Below are positions 45,424 to 54,321 of a stretch of 64,000 bases of DNA, one piece after another; the stretch's first letter is position 1, and every line of letters begins with the position of its first letter. The notes below the pieces were generated by a model, which was given only the letters and a program-made list of their open reading frames with translations, made no database searches and was not told where the DNA came from. The position numbers and the translations under genes were made by a program. Source of the DNA: Paenibacillus apiarius (GTDB lineage Bacteria; Bacillota; Bacilli; Paenibacillales; Paenibacillaceae); NCBI RefSeq assembly GCF_017052585.1, contig NZ_JAFFHZ010000002.1, positions 1 through 64,000 on the forward strand, written 5' to 3'.

Positions 45424-46785
45424 TCATTTGCCTTCTTGGACTCCCTTCGCTTCTCGCACTTTTAGCAGCGTTTCTTGCCCCTTTGTTTCCAGCTCGGCAA
45501 CCGCTTCGTCTATCGTCTTCTTATTATCGATGACAGCTTGCAGCTCTTCTGACAATGGTTTATCAAATAAGCTGGAAAATTCTCTGGGCACATTTTTATT
45601 GTCCCACATCCCTTCTGCTTCCTTCACCTTCAGGAGATAGAACGCTTCTGTGCTTTTACCATTAATTTCTTTCATATAGCCATTGCGTGTAGGCAATTTT
45701 CCGTTAATCGTTCGCGAATAGGCCTGGGCCATTTCCGTTCCATTCACGAACTTGACCAATTCCCATGCCGCTCGCTTATTCTGGGAATCGGCAGCTACCG
45801 CATAAATGTCTGGCAAAGTTATACTCGCAGATTCATCCGAAGGAGCTACTGGAGTTGTAACCACTCCCCAATCTATCTCCTTTTCTCCCTCTACATAAGT
45901 TGGACGCTGCTTTAACTCTAACGTAAGAAATGGGGAATTGAACATCATCGCAGCTTGTCCCTTGAAAAAGGGCTCCTTCTGACTATAAATCTGATCTTGA
46001 GGGTGAAAAAATAGGGACTTGTTGCGCACTGCGTCTGTTGCCAGCTTGATTGCATTTTTCCAGCCGTCTGAGTTAATGAGCACCTTTTCTCCCTTCGGAT
46101 CGAACAGCCTCAGCCCGGAGGAAGAGCCGATCCGGTACATTAACCTTCCGGGATCACCGAAAGCCTCATACAATCCATACACTGGATTGTCGCCCGATCC
46201 AACATTGGAGAATCTTCCGGACAAATCGAACAATTCCTGCCAGCTCATCTTGTTGGTTGGCAGTTCGATATGATGCTCCTTGAATAATGCGCGATTGTAA
46301 TACAGTACTTCCCTCTCAAAATGGGGGGCCAACCCATACAACTTCCCTTCTCCCCTCGCTTTAATCTTGTCGATAAGACCAGGCATGAATCCTTCAATAT
46401 CATAGTCATCTTGCTGGATGGCCGCTTCAATATTGTACAGTTTTCCTTCTTGTGCAAAAGTCTCGAACAGGAGCTCATCCAGCAGCAATACATCTGGCTT
46501 ATGCTTCTCCAAGAACTTCTTCCTTTCTGCATAAAAGTCATCAATAGTTCCTCCATTTGGCAGGTTTAGGAACATTTCAGTTTGGCTGATGACTTCAATT
46601 TCAATCTGAGGGTATTTCATATTAAAAAGTTTTCCGTAATCGCGGTAGAACGCATCTTCATCCTGATAGACAACCTTGATCGTGCCCGCTTGCAGTGGCT
46701 CCAGTACTTGCTTCTTCCCGAAACAGCCGCTTAACAAAGACATGATCGTCAGCAGCATGATTCCGACTCTCCATTTCTTCCTCAT
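45424..46785 (-). CDS. Extracellular solute-binding lipoprotein, family 1, copy 1
   Basis: 453 aa with RBS GGGAGAGA. Lipobox LLSGC, then the same family-1 binding-protein fold as copy 2 (DVLLLDELLFETFA, FKGQAAMMFNSPF). The segment just upstream of both genes (ATAAATAGAAGA...) is also shared, supporting duplication of a whole unit. Substrate unknown. Confidence 0.88.
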   Translation of the reverse strand: MRKKWRVGIMLLTIMSLLSGCFGKKQVLEPLQAGTIKVVYQDEDAFYRDYGKLFNMKYPQIEIEVISQTEMFLNLPNGGTIDDFYAERKKFLEKHKPDVLLLDELLFETFAQEGKLYNIEAAIQQDDYDIEGFMPGLIDKIKARGEGKLYGLAPHFEREVLYYNRALFKEHHIELPTNKMSWQELFDLSGRFSNVGSGDNPVYGLYEAFGDPGRLMYRIGSSSGLRLFDPKGEKVLINSDGWKNAIKLATDAVRNKSLFFHPQDQIYSQKEPFFKGQAAMMFNSPFLTLELKQRPTYVEGEKEIDWGVVTTPVAPSDESASITLPDIYAVAADSQNKRAAWELVKFVNGTEMAQAYSRTINGKLPTRNGYMKEINGKSTEAFYLLKVKEAEGMWDNKNVPREFSSLFDKPLSEELQAVIDNKKTIDEAVAELETKGQETLLKVREAKGVQEGK

Positions 46786-46873
46786 AATTTTCTCTCCCTC
46801 TTCTATTTATAATTGACCACAATTTATGATGATCTCGTGTCAGCGCTTCATATAAATACGGCTTAAACGCCAC
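46658..46873 (-). CDS. Overlapping small ORF with strong RBS (uncertain)
   Basis: GTG 46873 follows GGGAGGTGAAC, but most of the 71-codon frame overlaps the lipoprotein gene in another frame. It may be a leader feature or the remnant of a gene whose body was lost. Confidence 0.2.
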   Translation of the reverse strand: MAFKPYLYEALTRDHHKLWSIINRRGRENYEEEMESRNHAADDHVFVKRLFREEASTGATASGHDQGCLSG

Positions 46874-46953
46874 AGGTTCACCTCCCTTGCGCTTTCATCC
46901 TATATAACAATCCAAATCTTCGAATTGTGACAGTCGTCCAAATGCGATTCAAA

Positions 46954-47003
46954 AAAACAGATAGCGCCAACCGAATGGTTGACCATTCAATTGGCGCTGT
47001 TCA
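46954..47003 (-). terminator. Terminator after the GNAT gene
   Basis: Minus strand ACAGCGCCAATTGAATGG ... CCATTCGGTTGGCGCTATCTGTTTTTT. Confidence 0.85.
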
Positions 47004-47049
47004 TATATTCATATCTATTTTGACGGTTCCGATGCTTTCGGGTTATTTT

Positions 47050-47682
47050 TTAACCAGAAATCGTCTGCTGCACAATCGGCTTGCGCATATAGTGGACTGC
47101 CGTAAAACCCGCCCTCGCTGTAAGAAATCCGAATTTCTCCGTGCCGGTAAGGACGAATCCGATTCGCTCATACAGCTTCCGAGCTTGAGGGTTGGTATCG
47201 ACCACTTCCAGGACAACGCTTGTTTTGCCGATTTCCGACGCGGTCACCAGCACTTTGTGCAGCAGTCCGCTTCCGACTCCCAGCCCTCTTGCCTCATTTG
47301 CAACCGCGATCGAATCGATCCGCAGCTCGTTCTCCTTAGGGATCCCGTCGAAAAATTTGTAGATTTGATAAGCAGCATATCTCCAGACGCCTCCAAACAA
47401 GCCGAACGACTCCGAGAAAGACTTACATGTAACGTGGATATAGGGCTCCTTATCCTTCTGCAGCCCGACGATTCCGATCACCCTACCCTCTTTAAGCGCA
47501 TAAAATCCTTTCTTAATCGTGAGGGTTCTAGTCAGAAAAGCGATGCCTTGCCGGGGCTTGTCGGTAAACAGCCACAAATACTTCAACTTATGCTTGAAGG
47601 CCTCGTAGTAAATGCCTGCCGCTTGCTCCGTTTGCTCGCCTGTAAGAACATTGGTAATGGTCCATTCACTTTGCTGTGCCAA
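47050..47682 (-). CDS. GNAT-family N-acetyltransferase
   Basis: 210 aa from TTG 47682 eight nt after AAGGAGG. Acetyl-CoA-binding motif RIDSIAVANEARGLGVGSGLL and LEVVDTNPQARKLYERIGF. Substrate unknown; a possible TetR remnant lies directly upstream. Confidence 0.9.
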   Translation of the reverse strand: MAQQSEWTITNVLTGEQTEQAAGIYYEAFKHKLKYLWLFTDKPRQGIAFLTRTLTIKKGFYALKEGRVIGIVGLQKDKEPYIHVTCKSFSESFGLFGGVWRYAAYQIYKFFDGIPKENELRIDSIAVANEARGLGVGSGLLHKVLVTASEIGKTSVVLEVVDTNPQARKLYERIGFVLTGTEKFGFLTARAGFTAVHYMRKPIVQQTISG

Positions 47683-47689
47683 ATACTAT

Positions 47690-47807
47690 ACCTCCTTATC
47701 AGGGTTTCCCGTTTTGATGCTATGATCCTCTCGACCAGGAACTCCGTAACCGCATCTAGAATTACATTATGCCTTGCCATCTTCGCCGCTGATCTGGCAT
47801 TTTTCAT
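47690..47807 (-). pseudogene. N-terminal fragment of a TetR-like regulator
   Basis: ATG 47807 after GAGGGG reads MARHNVILDAVTEFLVER-like HTH start and then loses the family pattern before the GNAT gene. Short and uncertain. Confidence 0.35.
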
Positions 47808-48102
47808 CGTTCAACCCCTCATTCTCGATTCCTCAGAAAAAAGATGGAAAGATCTTGCTACCTTGCATCATAAATCTTACGCTTCAAGTTGTTTGATTTA
47901 TGCTTCGGTATATCGCATGTTCATATTCCGATTTTTTGGTTTACATTTAATTTTAAACGCAAAGAACCCGAGAAAGGCACTTTTTTCAAAGTGTCCATCT
48001 CTCGGCGCGTAAAGCATTGTCCATATCAGACCTGCTGCGATCCGGTTTATTCCAAGTCGACTGTCTGATAGTGTTGGTCCATCGAATGTGTATAATAAGT
48101 TG
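47808..48102. other. Intergenic region with a long hairpin
   Basis: CCGAGAAAGGCACTTT ... AAAGTGTCCATCTCTCGG at about 47967-48002, terminator- or IS-end-like. No gene supported. Confidence 0.4.
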
Positions 48103-49164
48103 TTATCCGATGACCTTTACAACGTTCCCTTCATTGTCTGTAATATTGGTTTTTACAATTTGAATGGCGATTCCTTTTAAAGAAGGGATTTCAAATATGC
48201 TTTCCTTCGGAAGCAACCTCTTACTGAACTCGGCGGCCGTCACATCATCCAGCACAAACCGGACTTCGTCCTCTCCAGATATACATCCTGGCTTCTCACC
48301 CGGATCAAAAACAACCCGGACGCCAGATCCAACCAGGCTCAGTTTGTTACCTTTCATAATACGCCCGCGAAGCAGTTTTCCGATGATTTCAGCTTGCTTG
48401 GCCCCTAACTTGAGTGTGGATGGAGTCTTACTTAACCAACCCTTCTTACCCGGCTCCCAAGCCAGCTGACTCACAAATAAAAAGCCGGTGTTTGAGCCTT
48501 CTTGTTCCATCCCTGTATGTACAGCCTCGGAAACGGCAGAAATCCGAAGAAGAGAAGCACGCTCTAAATCTGTTATGTAATACGGCATGTACTGTAAACC
48601 AGTCGAGAGCACTCCAAGCGTGTTCCACGTCTGCATCGCTTCAAGTTCATCGCCTGTGATTCCAATCATCTGCAAAAATTGTACCCGTCCATTTGGCGTA
48701 TCGATTGCAGCAAGTTCCGGATCATTGACAAAAGCTAGTGCGGTCAGTTGGGTATCGGATTCCAGACATATAGGACCGTTCGCATCCAAATAATCACCCG
48801 CTCTAAAAACATTGCCGCTGTTAAAAACGTATCTCCCCATATTTTGCAGCAGATTCAGCGCCCATGCCGGCGGTTCTTCCTCTTCTTCCTTTCGGGTTAG
48901 CCGAAATGTCAATTCAAACCCATATCCGCTATCCTCAGTATTGTCGGATTCCTTGTCATAGAGCTCTGAAAATCCATAAGTTACAAAATGCCAATGAGGA
49001 TTTGGCCTGTCCGCCTTGTAGGCACTAATCCCATCCAATGGATCTGGGCCTCCGAGTGCATAAGGCATGTACGTTCCGTAATGTTTCGGCTCCTGTTCCC
49101 CGTAAATTTTCGACAGCTCCTGATCAATGGCATCCCAGCCAGTTGTAGTAACTTCTTCGGTCAT
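48103..49164 (-). CDS. Suppressor-of-fused (SuFu) domain protein
   Basis: 353 aa, RBS GGGAGGTAA. SuFu-like N-terminal domain: LGGPDPLDGISAYKAD, HWHFVTYGFSELY, GYGFELTFRLTR. Bacterial SuFu proteins are commonly immunity proteins in polymorphic-toxin systems. The adjacent broken TPR, HEAT and coiled-coil genes fit the background of toxin/immunity arrays, though no toxin gene is visible. Single gene. Confidence 0.85.
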   Translation of the reverse strand: MTEEVTTTGWDAIDQELSKIYGEQEPKHYGTYMPYALGGPDPLDGISAYKADRPNPHWHFVTYGFSELYDKESDNTEDSGYGFELTFRLTRKEEEEEPPAWALNLLQNMGRYVFNSGNVFRAGDYLDANGPICLESDTQLTALAFVNDPELAAIDTPNGRVQFLQMIGITGDELEAMQTWNTLGVLSTGLQYMPYYITDLERASLLRISAVSEAVHTGMEQEGSNTGFLFVSQLAWEPGKKGWLSKTPSTLKLGAKQAEIIGKLLRGRIMKGNKLSLVGSGVRVVFDPGEKPGCISGEDEVRFVLDDVTAAEFSKRLLPKESIFEIPSLKGIAIQIVKTNITDNEGNVVKVIG

Positions 49165-49430
49165 TTTTTGTTACCTCCCATATATTCTCTTAAAAATTAT
49201 GAAATCTATAAATTTAAAAAAATCAGGATATTGAAATCCTTATTGTCCATGGATAGATGAATCAGAAGGAAGGGGTCCCAAAGCCTGAATTCTCAATAAA
49301 GTATAAAGCTTTATGGCAACGATTATCAATTATGATCGTGAGATGTGGAAACGGAAAAATAGTTGCTTTAAAAATATACAAATTGTAAATTATAAATAAA
49401 AGTTATCTACAATTTAAGGATGGGAAATAA
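49165..49430. other. AT-rich intergenic region
   Basis: No gene or convincing hairpin seen; contains promoters for the genes on either side. Confidence 0.4.
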
Positions 49431-49550
49431 TTGAACATCAATCAAAAAGCTATTGAATTACTTGAAAACAATGAATATGAAGATGCGTTAAAGTTATTTC
49501 AAAAAGCAGTGGATGAATCAAGAAATGTGCAAGCTTTGACTAATTTATAA
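49431..49550 (+). pseudogene. N-terminal fragment of a TPR protein
   Basis: TTG start after AAGGATGGG. Reads MNINQKAIELLENNEYEDAL then QALTNL-stop. The sequence stops exactly where the fragment at 62633 continues (AWIY...), suggesting one gene cut in two. Confidence 0.65.
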
Positions 49551-49887
49551 TGAGGTTAAAAAACTGAAAGAGGAACTGGACCGAAGAAAAAATGACAGCG
49601 AAGAACTTAAAATGAAAAATGATGAAATACGGCGGTTGCAAGAACAGGTAAAACATTATGAACAATTGTACAATCAGCAAATGGTTTCAAGCGCTTTTTC
49701 TCACCTTCACGCAGAAAACCAGGTTGAAGGAAATTTAATCCAATTTGATAAAAATAACAGGAAACATACGAGTTTGGAAAATTTGGAATCCTTCTTTGAT
49801 ACAGAAGAATCTAATCCCACAGAAAAAAATACAAGTCTTTCTAAAATGGAAAACAGGTTTAGCAACATATTCAAAAAGGACCGTTAG
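49551..49887 (+). pseudogene. 3' fragment of a coiled-coil protein gene
   Basis: Frame open from 49549 through 49887, starting abruptly (NEVKKLKEELDRRKN) with no start codon or RBS. Heptad-rich residues 1-45, then polar SLENLESFFDTEES. 5' truncated at the same point where the TPR fragment ends. Confidence 0.55.
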
Positions 49888-49900
49888 GTCCTTTTTTGTC
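49876..49900 (+). terminator. Intrinsic terminator
   Basis: AAAGGACC-GTTA-GGTCCTTTTTT. Confidence 0.9.
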
Positions 49901-49957
49901 TTTTACTTATTGAACAAAAGCACCTAGTTAGCACAATATGCCTTATATAAATATTAG

Positions 49958-50421
49958 TCACATCGGTTGGAAAGAAGACAGCCGTTTTAGTGTCTCGGAC
50001 AGCAGATCTTGTTTAGTCTCTAGTTTAGAAAGTTCGTCTTTCACTCGGTCGATACTTTTGGATAACGTTTCCTTTGGGATTTTCCCCTGATTGCCTCGAT
50101 AAGTTGAAATGCTTCCGCTTGAACTTCAAAATTCCCTGTTATCAATAGGTTTAATAAAAAATCAAGGTGCTGGGAGCAATCGAATGGTTGTAGAGCGTAA
50201 AGCAGTGTACCCCTACTACCTAATCTCTTTGGATGGTTAATAATGTCGATCAACGGCTTTACTACTTCATCATCCCCAATATCACTCAGGCACAGTGCGA
50301 TTTCATTCCTAAGCTGGTGATTGTTGGTCTTTTGTAAAAATTCAATAAGGAGTGGAATCGCTTCATAAGGAAATGTCAAGATTGCAATAATTTGTTTAAT
50401 TTTAACACCCCAAACACGCAT
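49958..50421 (-). pseudogene. HEAT-repeat protein, frameshifted near the C-terminus
   Basis: ATG 50421 after GGAGGGGGG. HEAT units visible (NEIALCLSDIGDDEVVKPL, PKRLGSRGTLLYALQPFD). An A-run near 50087 loses one base: the annotated frame ends RKRYPKVSTE, while the other frame continues PKETLSKSIDRVKDELSKLE to 49958 with normal coiled-coil composition. Could also be a sequencing indel. Confidence 0.6.
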
Positions 50422-50579
50422 CCCCCCTCCTGGTTTAGATGGGGGTAAAATAAAGTTGTTAAATTTTTTATAAAGTATGCTTTAGCATTAAAGTCGTTTA
50501 AAAACCTAAGTTTTATTCCGCAATCGCGTCCGATTTTATCGGGCAGGTTTCCCATTCGGAACACTGGATGCCGCGGTCG

Positions 50580-51059
50580 TCAGCCTAGCGCGCACAGCGC
50601 ATAAACGACAAAACCGATTGAGCCTCCGATGGAATTCAAAATGAGGTCGTCGACGTCGAATGTTCCGATCGAAAATAAAACTTGTGTGCATTCTAACACG
50701 AGACTTACGCCCAAGGAGCTCCAAAACGACCCTGCCAACGTCAGTTTGCCGGATTTCGCCAGAACACCGAGGAAAATGCCTAAAGGGACGAAGATCCCAA
50801 CATTTCCAAACAAGTTCAAAAGGCTGTGCCCCGACATCGAATCACTCGCCCTGGAAATTTCCTTCAAAGGGATCAGATTGCCGGCATGCAGCCGGGCGGC
50901 AATACATTCCGGGTTGGTCGAGTTTCGCATTAGCCGTACCCATAGAAACTCGACGTCTGTCGGGCCAAACTTGAGCACGATGATTTTGGATAATGCGTAC
51001 ATATAGGAGGCAAAAAATGCCCGAACAACCCAATTCTTCAACCTGCTTCCGCCGTTCAT
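50580..51059 (-). CDS. vanZ: VanZ-family teicoplanin resistance protein
   Basis: 159 aa. Several membrane helices; NLIPLKEISRASDS and NLFGNVGIFVPLG are typical of VanZ. Lies 35 bp after vanY. VanZ lowers teicoplanin susceptibility by an unknown mechanism. The order vanH-ligase-vanX-vanY-vanZ matches the enterococcal VanA operon. Confidence 0.93.
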   Translation of the reverse strand: MNGGSRLKNWVVRAFFASYMYALSKIIVLKFGPTDVEFLWVRLMRNSTNPECIAARLHAGNLIPLKEISRASDSMSGHSLLNLFGNVGIFVPLGIFLGVLAKSGKLTLAGSFWSSLGVSLVLECTQVLFSIGTFDVDDLILNSIGGSIGFVVYALCALG

Positions 51060-51094
51060 CCGTTCCTCTCCGCCCGAGCCTCGTCCGTCGGAAC

Positions 51095-51994
51095 TTAGTC
51101 TCGCTTACCAGAATACACTGTCACAATCACGCCATCCATATTGTTGCCTGAAATTTCATACTGGCCATTCGCAGGCACAGGGATCGTTGTATTTTGGGAG
51201 ATAGGATAGTAAAAGATTTTATAGACTTGGTGGTCTATTGTAGTCGTAATGGACTTCTGTTCCTTCAAAAAATCCATATATTCTTCTAGAGCGAAATTCT
51301 TTTCTTTCATAATCGCGCTGTGAGGGAAACCAACATAACGGATATGCCATGGTTCATATTGAATTCCAGTAACATCAGTTTTATCCTTAGGATAGCGTAA
51401 TATAAAGCCGTATTTCCAGGCATTTTCTTGCAGCCACTTTCCTTCAGGTGCTCGCTCCATTTTCGTTAAGCTTGATCCTACATCAAGTGATAAGCCTGAA
51501 TTATGTTCACTATAACCTGCTGGCAAGGCATAATCAGCCCCCATTTCTTGGTAAAGCACACTTTGCTCATCAAAGTCACGATAGCCACTATTAATAAAAA
51601 ATTGACTAACCCCTTCCTTTACAGCATCATTGATCATCTCTGAAAATTTTTGTGCAATTCCTTTTGACAGATAAATATTCGTATTAAGCAACCCGTATCC
51701 ATTTATCAATTCATTATGTTTAGATAAATTTACGATATCTGATTTCACACTCTCTTGGCGAATAGGATATTTACTGTTGATTAAGAGCAGATTTCCTTGA
51801 TAGATCTGTTCTTTTGCAATCTCTTTCTTTTGGATACTTAAGGGGGTCCCTATATTCTCTATGTTATCTATATTATCTTTGTGATTTTGATCATATTTTT
51901 GAATCTCTACTTTATCCTGAAAAAACAGTGCTTTATTAATGAAGGCAAAACCTAAGCACAATAAAAATAACAATAAAAAACCCCACTTCTTCAT
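51095..51994 (-). CDS. vanY: VanY D,D-carboxypeptidase
   Basis: 299 aa. N-terminal membrane anchor, then a zinc D,D-carboxypeptidase domain: SGYRDFDEQS, SEHNSGLSLDVG (Zn His and Asp) and EPWHIRYVG (catalytic Glu-His). Close to VanY of the VanA type over the domain. It removes the terminal D-Ala of late precursors. Separated from vanX by about 680 bp of foreign fragments, unlike the enterococcal operon. Confidence 0.95.
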   Translation of the reverse strand: MKKWGFLLLFLLCLGFAFINKALFFQDKVEIQKYDQNHKDNIDNIENIGTPLSIQKKEIAKEQIYQGNLLLINSKYPIRQESVKSDIVNLSKHNELINGYGLLNTNIYLSKGIAQKFSEMINDAVKEGVSQFFINSGYRDFDEQSVLYQEMGADYALPAGYSEHNSGLSLDVGSSLTKMERAPEGKWLQENAWKYGFILRYPKDKTDVTGIQYEPWHIRYVGFPHSAIMKEKNFALEEYMDFLKEQKSITTTIDHQVYKIFYYPISQNTTIPVPANGQYEISGNNMDGVIVTVYSGKRD

Positions 51995-52008
51995 TTTCAG
52001 TTTCCTCC

Positions 52009-52400
52009 TTAAGTGAGCGGCTTGGTGATAATGCCGCGCTGGGTCAGCGCGCGGGAGATTTCGGGTATGTAGTCCTTAACGATAGCTTTCTGCAGGGCGA
52101 TGCTGGACGTGGCCACCACCACGGGCATCTCGGCAATATACGCCATGCCGGGATATTTGCATTTGAGCCAGAAATCGCCCACGCGCCCGCGCTTGGCGAG
52201 GGCGGCGGCGATCAGGTAGGCGTGGGTCTTTCCGATCTCGACGCCGGCCTCGGACAGAGAAAGGCTGCGGCTGCAGAGCGCCTCCAGGATATGGCCGGCA
52301 AGGGCGGCCTGTTCCTCCCGGTACCCAGCGGAACTGGAGCAATTGATCCGCGAATTGCTGGCCTGCGGCGAACGTGAGCAGAAGATTGCGATTACCACGA
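52009..52400 (-). pseudogene. N-terminal fragment of a DinG-like helicase (ICE-type)
   Basis: Minus strand ends ...GHILEALCSRSLSLSEAG then IGKTHAYLIAAALAKRGR and MPVVVATSSIALQKAIV, ending KPLT-stop 15 bp before vanY. The P-loop and following strand resemble the helicases found in Firmicute conjugative elements of Tn1549 type. The C-terminal helicase half is gone and the first part is out of frame. Confidence 0.6.
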
Positions 52401-52445
52401 CCCGAAGCCTTCTGCGGGCGCTGCGGCAAGATGAGCCTGAAAAAC

Positions 52446-52660
52446 AAGACTGAACGAATAGATGGGCGGTACTCCACACCGCCCGTTTGATCCGCAATTT
52501 CACAGGCGGTTATTTCGGCCTCGCCGGATTTGCCTATAATGACCGCAATATCGCCCTGCCTTACATCTTCAATACTATCTACTATATATAAATTCCCTAC
52601 AAACCAGTTGCAAACGACGGTTTCCGTGCCGAAAGAGATAGCATTATATAGGTTGCCCGT
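52446..52660 (-). pseudogene. C-terminal fragment of an alanine/serine racemase (VanT-like)
   Basis: Minus strand reads ISFGTETVVCNWFVGNLYIV then DVRQGDIAVIIGKSG and EITACEIADQTG, the pattern of the C-terminal beta-domain of alanine racemases and of VanT. No start, and the frame is lost at about 52446. VanT assignment is an inference. Confidence 0.55.
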
Positions 52661-52675
52661 GCAACGGTTAAAAGC

Positions 52676-53284
52676 TTATTTAACGGAGAAATCAAAATAG
52701 CTATTGGGGTATGGTTCGTTTCTTAATACATAGTGCCACCATTCGAAGCTATATGGTTCAAACCCACTGTTTTCCATGATGGAACGCAAACGTCTGCGAT
52801 TTTGCGCTTCCATGCTTGCAATCCCTTTTGCCGCATGGTGTGAACGCTCATCCATAAAATCAAATCCGCTCCCCATTGGTACAAGCTCACCCGTGTCTAA
52901 TCGATAAAGCGTAAGATCAATTGCGCTTCCGCGGCTATGGCTTGATTTTGAAGCCACGTATCCTTTTGAAACCATCTCGGTTCGCTCGATATTCGGATAG
53001 TATCTTTCTTTTGTGAGGTTGTCTTCCGGTTGTTCGGACCAACGCAGGAAGCAATCTACCGCACGTTTGGGCCGATACCCGTCCCATAACAGCAAACCGT
53101 ACCCAAGAGCCGCCGCTTGCTTCTGCGCCTTCAGCAGCGCAAGGGCTAAGGCATGTGTTCCCACTATGCGATTGACCTCATATCCGTCTACTGGTTTCCC
53201 TGTGAAATTGTCCCATGTGGCATATTTGGCGTCCCAGCGAACACCGTGCAATATTTCATCTAAAAAAACAAATCCCTTTTCCAT
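52676..53284 (-). CDS. vanX: VanX D,D-dipeptidase
   Basis: 202 aa from ATG 53284 after AAAGGGGTGAT. Zn ligands in SHSRGSAIDLTLY and EWWHYV, with catalytic Glu; sequence nearly colinear with VanX of VanA. It hydrolyses D-Ala-D-Ala so that only D-Ala-D-Lac is incorporated. Starts 5 bp after the ligase stop, so tightly coupled. Confidence 0.96.
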   Translation of the reverse strand: MEKGFVFLDEILHGVRWDAKYATWDNFTGKPVDGYEVNRIVGTHALALALLKAQKQAAALGYGLLLWDGYRPKRAVDCFLRWSEQPEDNLTKERYYPNIERTEMVSKGYVASKSSHSRGSAIDLTLYRLDTGELVPMGSGFDFMDERSHHAAKGIASMEAQNRRRLRSIMENSGFEPYSFEWWHYVLRNEPYPNSYFDFSVK

Positions 53285-53289
53285 GCTTA

Positions 53290-54321
53290 TCACCCCTTTA
53301 ACGCTAATACGATCAGGCGGTCAATCAGTTCGGGAAGCGTTATACCTGCAGCGACCATCATACGGGGATAACGGCTGTATGACGTGAAACCGGGCAGGGT
53401 ATTGACTTCGTTAAGTACAATGCGGCCGTTATCTTGTAAAAACATATCAACACGGGCAAGACCTCTACAGCCGAGCGCCTTATATATTTTTTTTGCCGTT
53501 TCCCGTATCCGTCCTCGCTCCTCTGCCGACAGGTCTGCGGGAATGGTTATAACTGCGTTTTCAGAGCCTTTTTCCGGCTCGGCTTCCTGATGAATACGAA
53601 AGATACCGTGCTGCAGCCTGATTTGGTCCACCTCGCCAACAATCAACTCGGAACTGTTTCCCAATACGGCACAACCGACCTCACAGCCCAAAACAGCCTG
53701 CTCAATTAAGATTTTGCTGTCATATTGTCTTGCCGATTCAATTGCGGCGTCCAATTCGTCCGCGCCATTGACTTTTTTCACGCCATAGGATGAGCCTGAA
53801 CGCGCCGGCTTAACAAAAACAGGATAGGTAAACGCATCTGCCGCCGGCCTATCGTCTTTATTAATAACCCAAAATTCGGGAGTAGCTATGCCATCGTTTT
53901 TCGCAATGATGTATGCCAGCGATTTGTCCATACACACCGCCGAGCTTTGAATATCACAGCCTACATAGGGGATGCCGGACAATTCAAATAAACCTTGTAT
54001 GGCGCCGTCTTCACCCGATTTGCCGTGCAAAACCGAAAATGCCGCATCTATACGCTGTATTTGATATCCCTTATCCCGCATGACAAGCAGCCCGTGCATT
54101 CTTTTGTCCGGAGAAAGCACTGCCGAACGGCAGTTTTCGTTGTCCCAATCCATGCATGGCTTTTCGCACATTTTCCAAACGCCGGATCGGGTTATTCCAA
54201 TGTATATTGGCTCATATTTTTCTGTGTTAATGTTGTTGGCAATCTCTTTCGCTGATTTTACCGACACATCATGTTCCTCTGAGCAGCCCCCAAACAGGAT
54301 GGCTATTTTTAATCTATACAA
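53290..54321 (-). CDS. vanA: D-alanine--D-lactate ligase, VanA type
   Basis: 343 aa, exactly VanA length, from TTG 54321 after GAGGAGAG. ATP-grasp ligase: FGGCSEEHDVSVKSA, VFVKPARSGSSYGV, omega-loop GIFRIHQEAEPEKGSEN shared with VanA, and VLNEVNTLPGFTSYSRYPRM. Differs from VanA at many N-terminal positions, so it is a VanA-like/VanF-like environmental variant. It makes D-Ala-D-Lac for cell-wall precursors. Overlaps vanH by 8 nt. Confidence 0.95.
   Translation of the reverse strand: MYRLKIAILFGGCSEEHDVSVKSAKEIANNINTEKYEPIYIGITRSGVWKMCEKPCMDWDNENCRSAVLSPDKRMHGLLVMRDKGYQIQRIDAAFSVLHGKSGEDGAIQGLFELSGIPYVGCDIQSSAVCMDKSLAYIIAKNDGIATPEFWVINKDDRPAADAFTYPVFVKPARSGSSYGVKKVNGADELDAAIESARQYDSKILIEQAVLGCEVGCAVLGNSSELIVGEVDQIRLQHGIFRIHQEAEPEKGSENAVITIPADLSAEERGRIRETAKKIYKALGCRGLARVDMFLQDNGRIVLNEVNTLPGFTSYSRYPRMMVAAGITLPELIDRLIVLALKG

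Noticed and set aside
46927..48012. 361-codon plus-strand frame opposite the GNAT gene
   Set aside because: Long, but antisense to a gene with clear acetyl-CoA motifs and spanning its terminator; no RBS.
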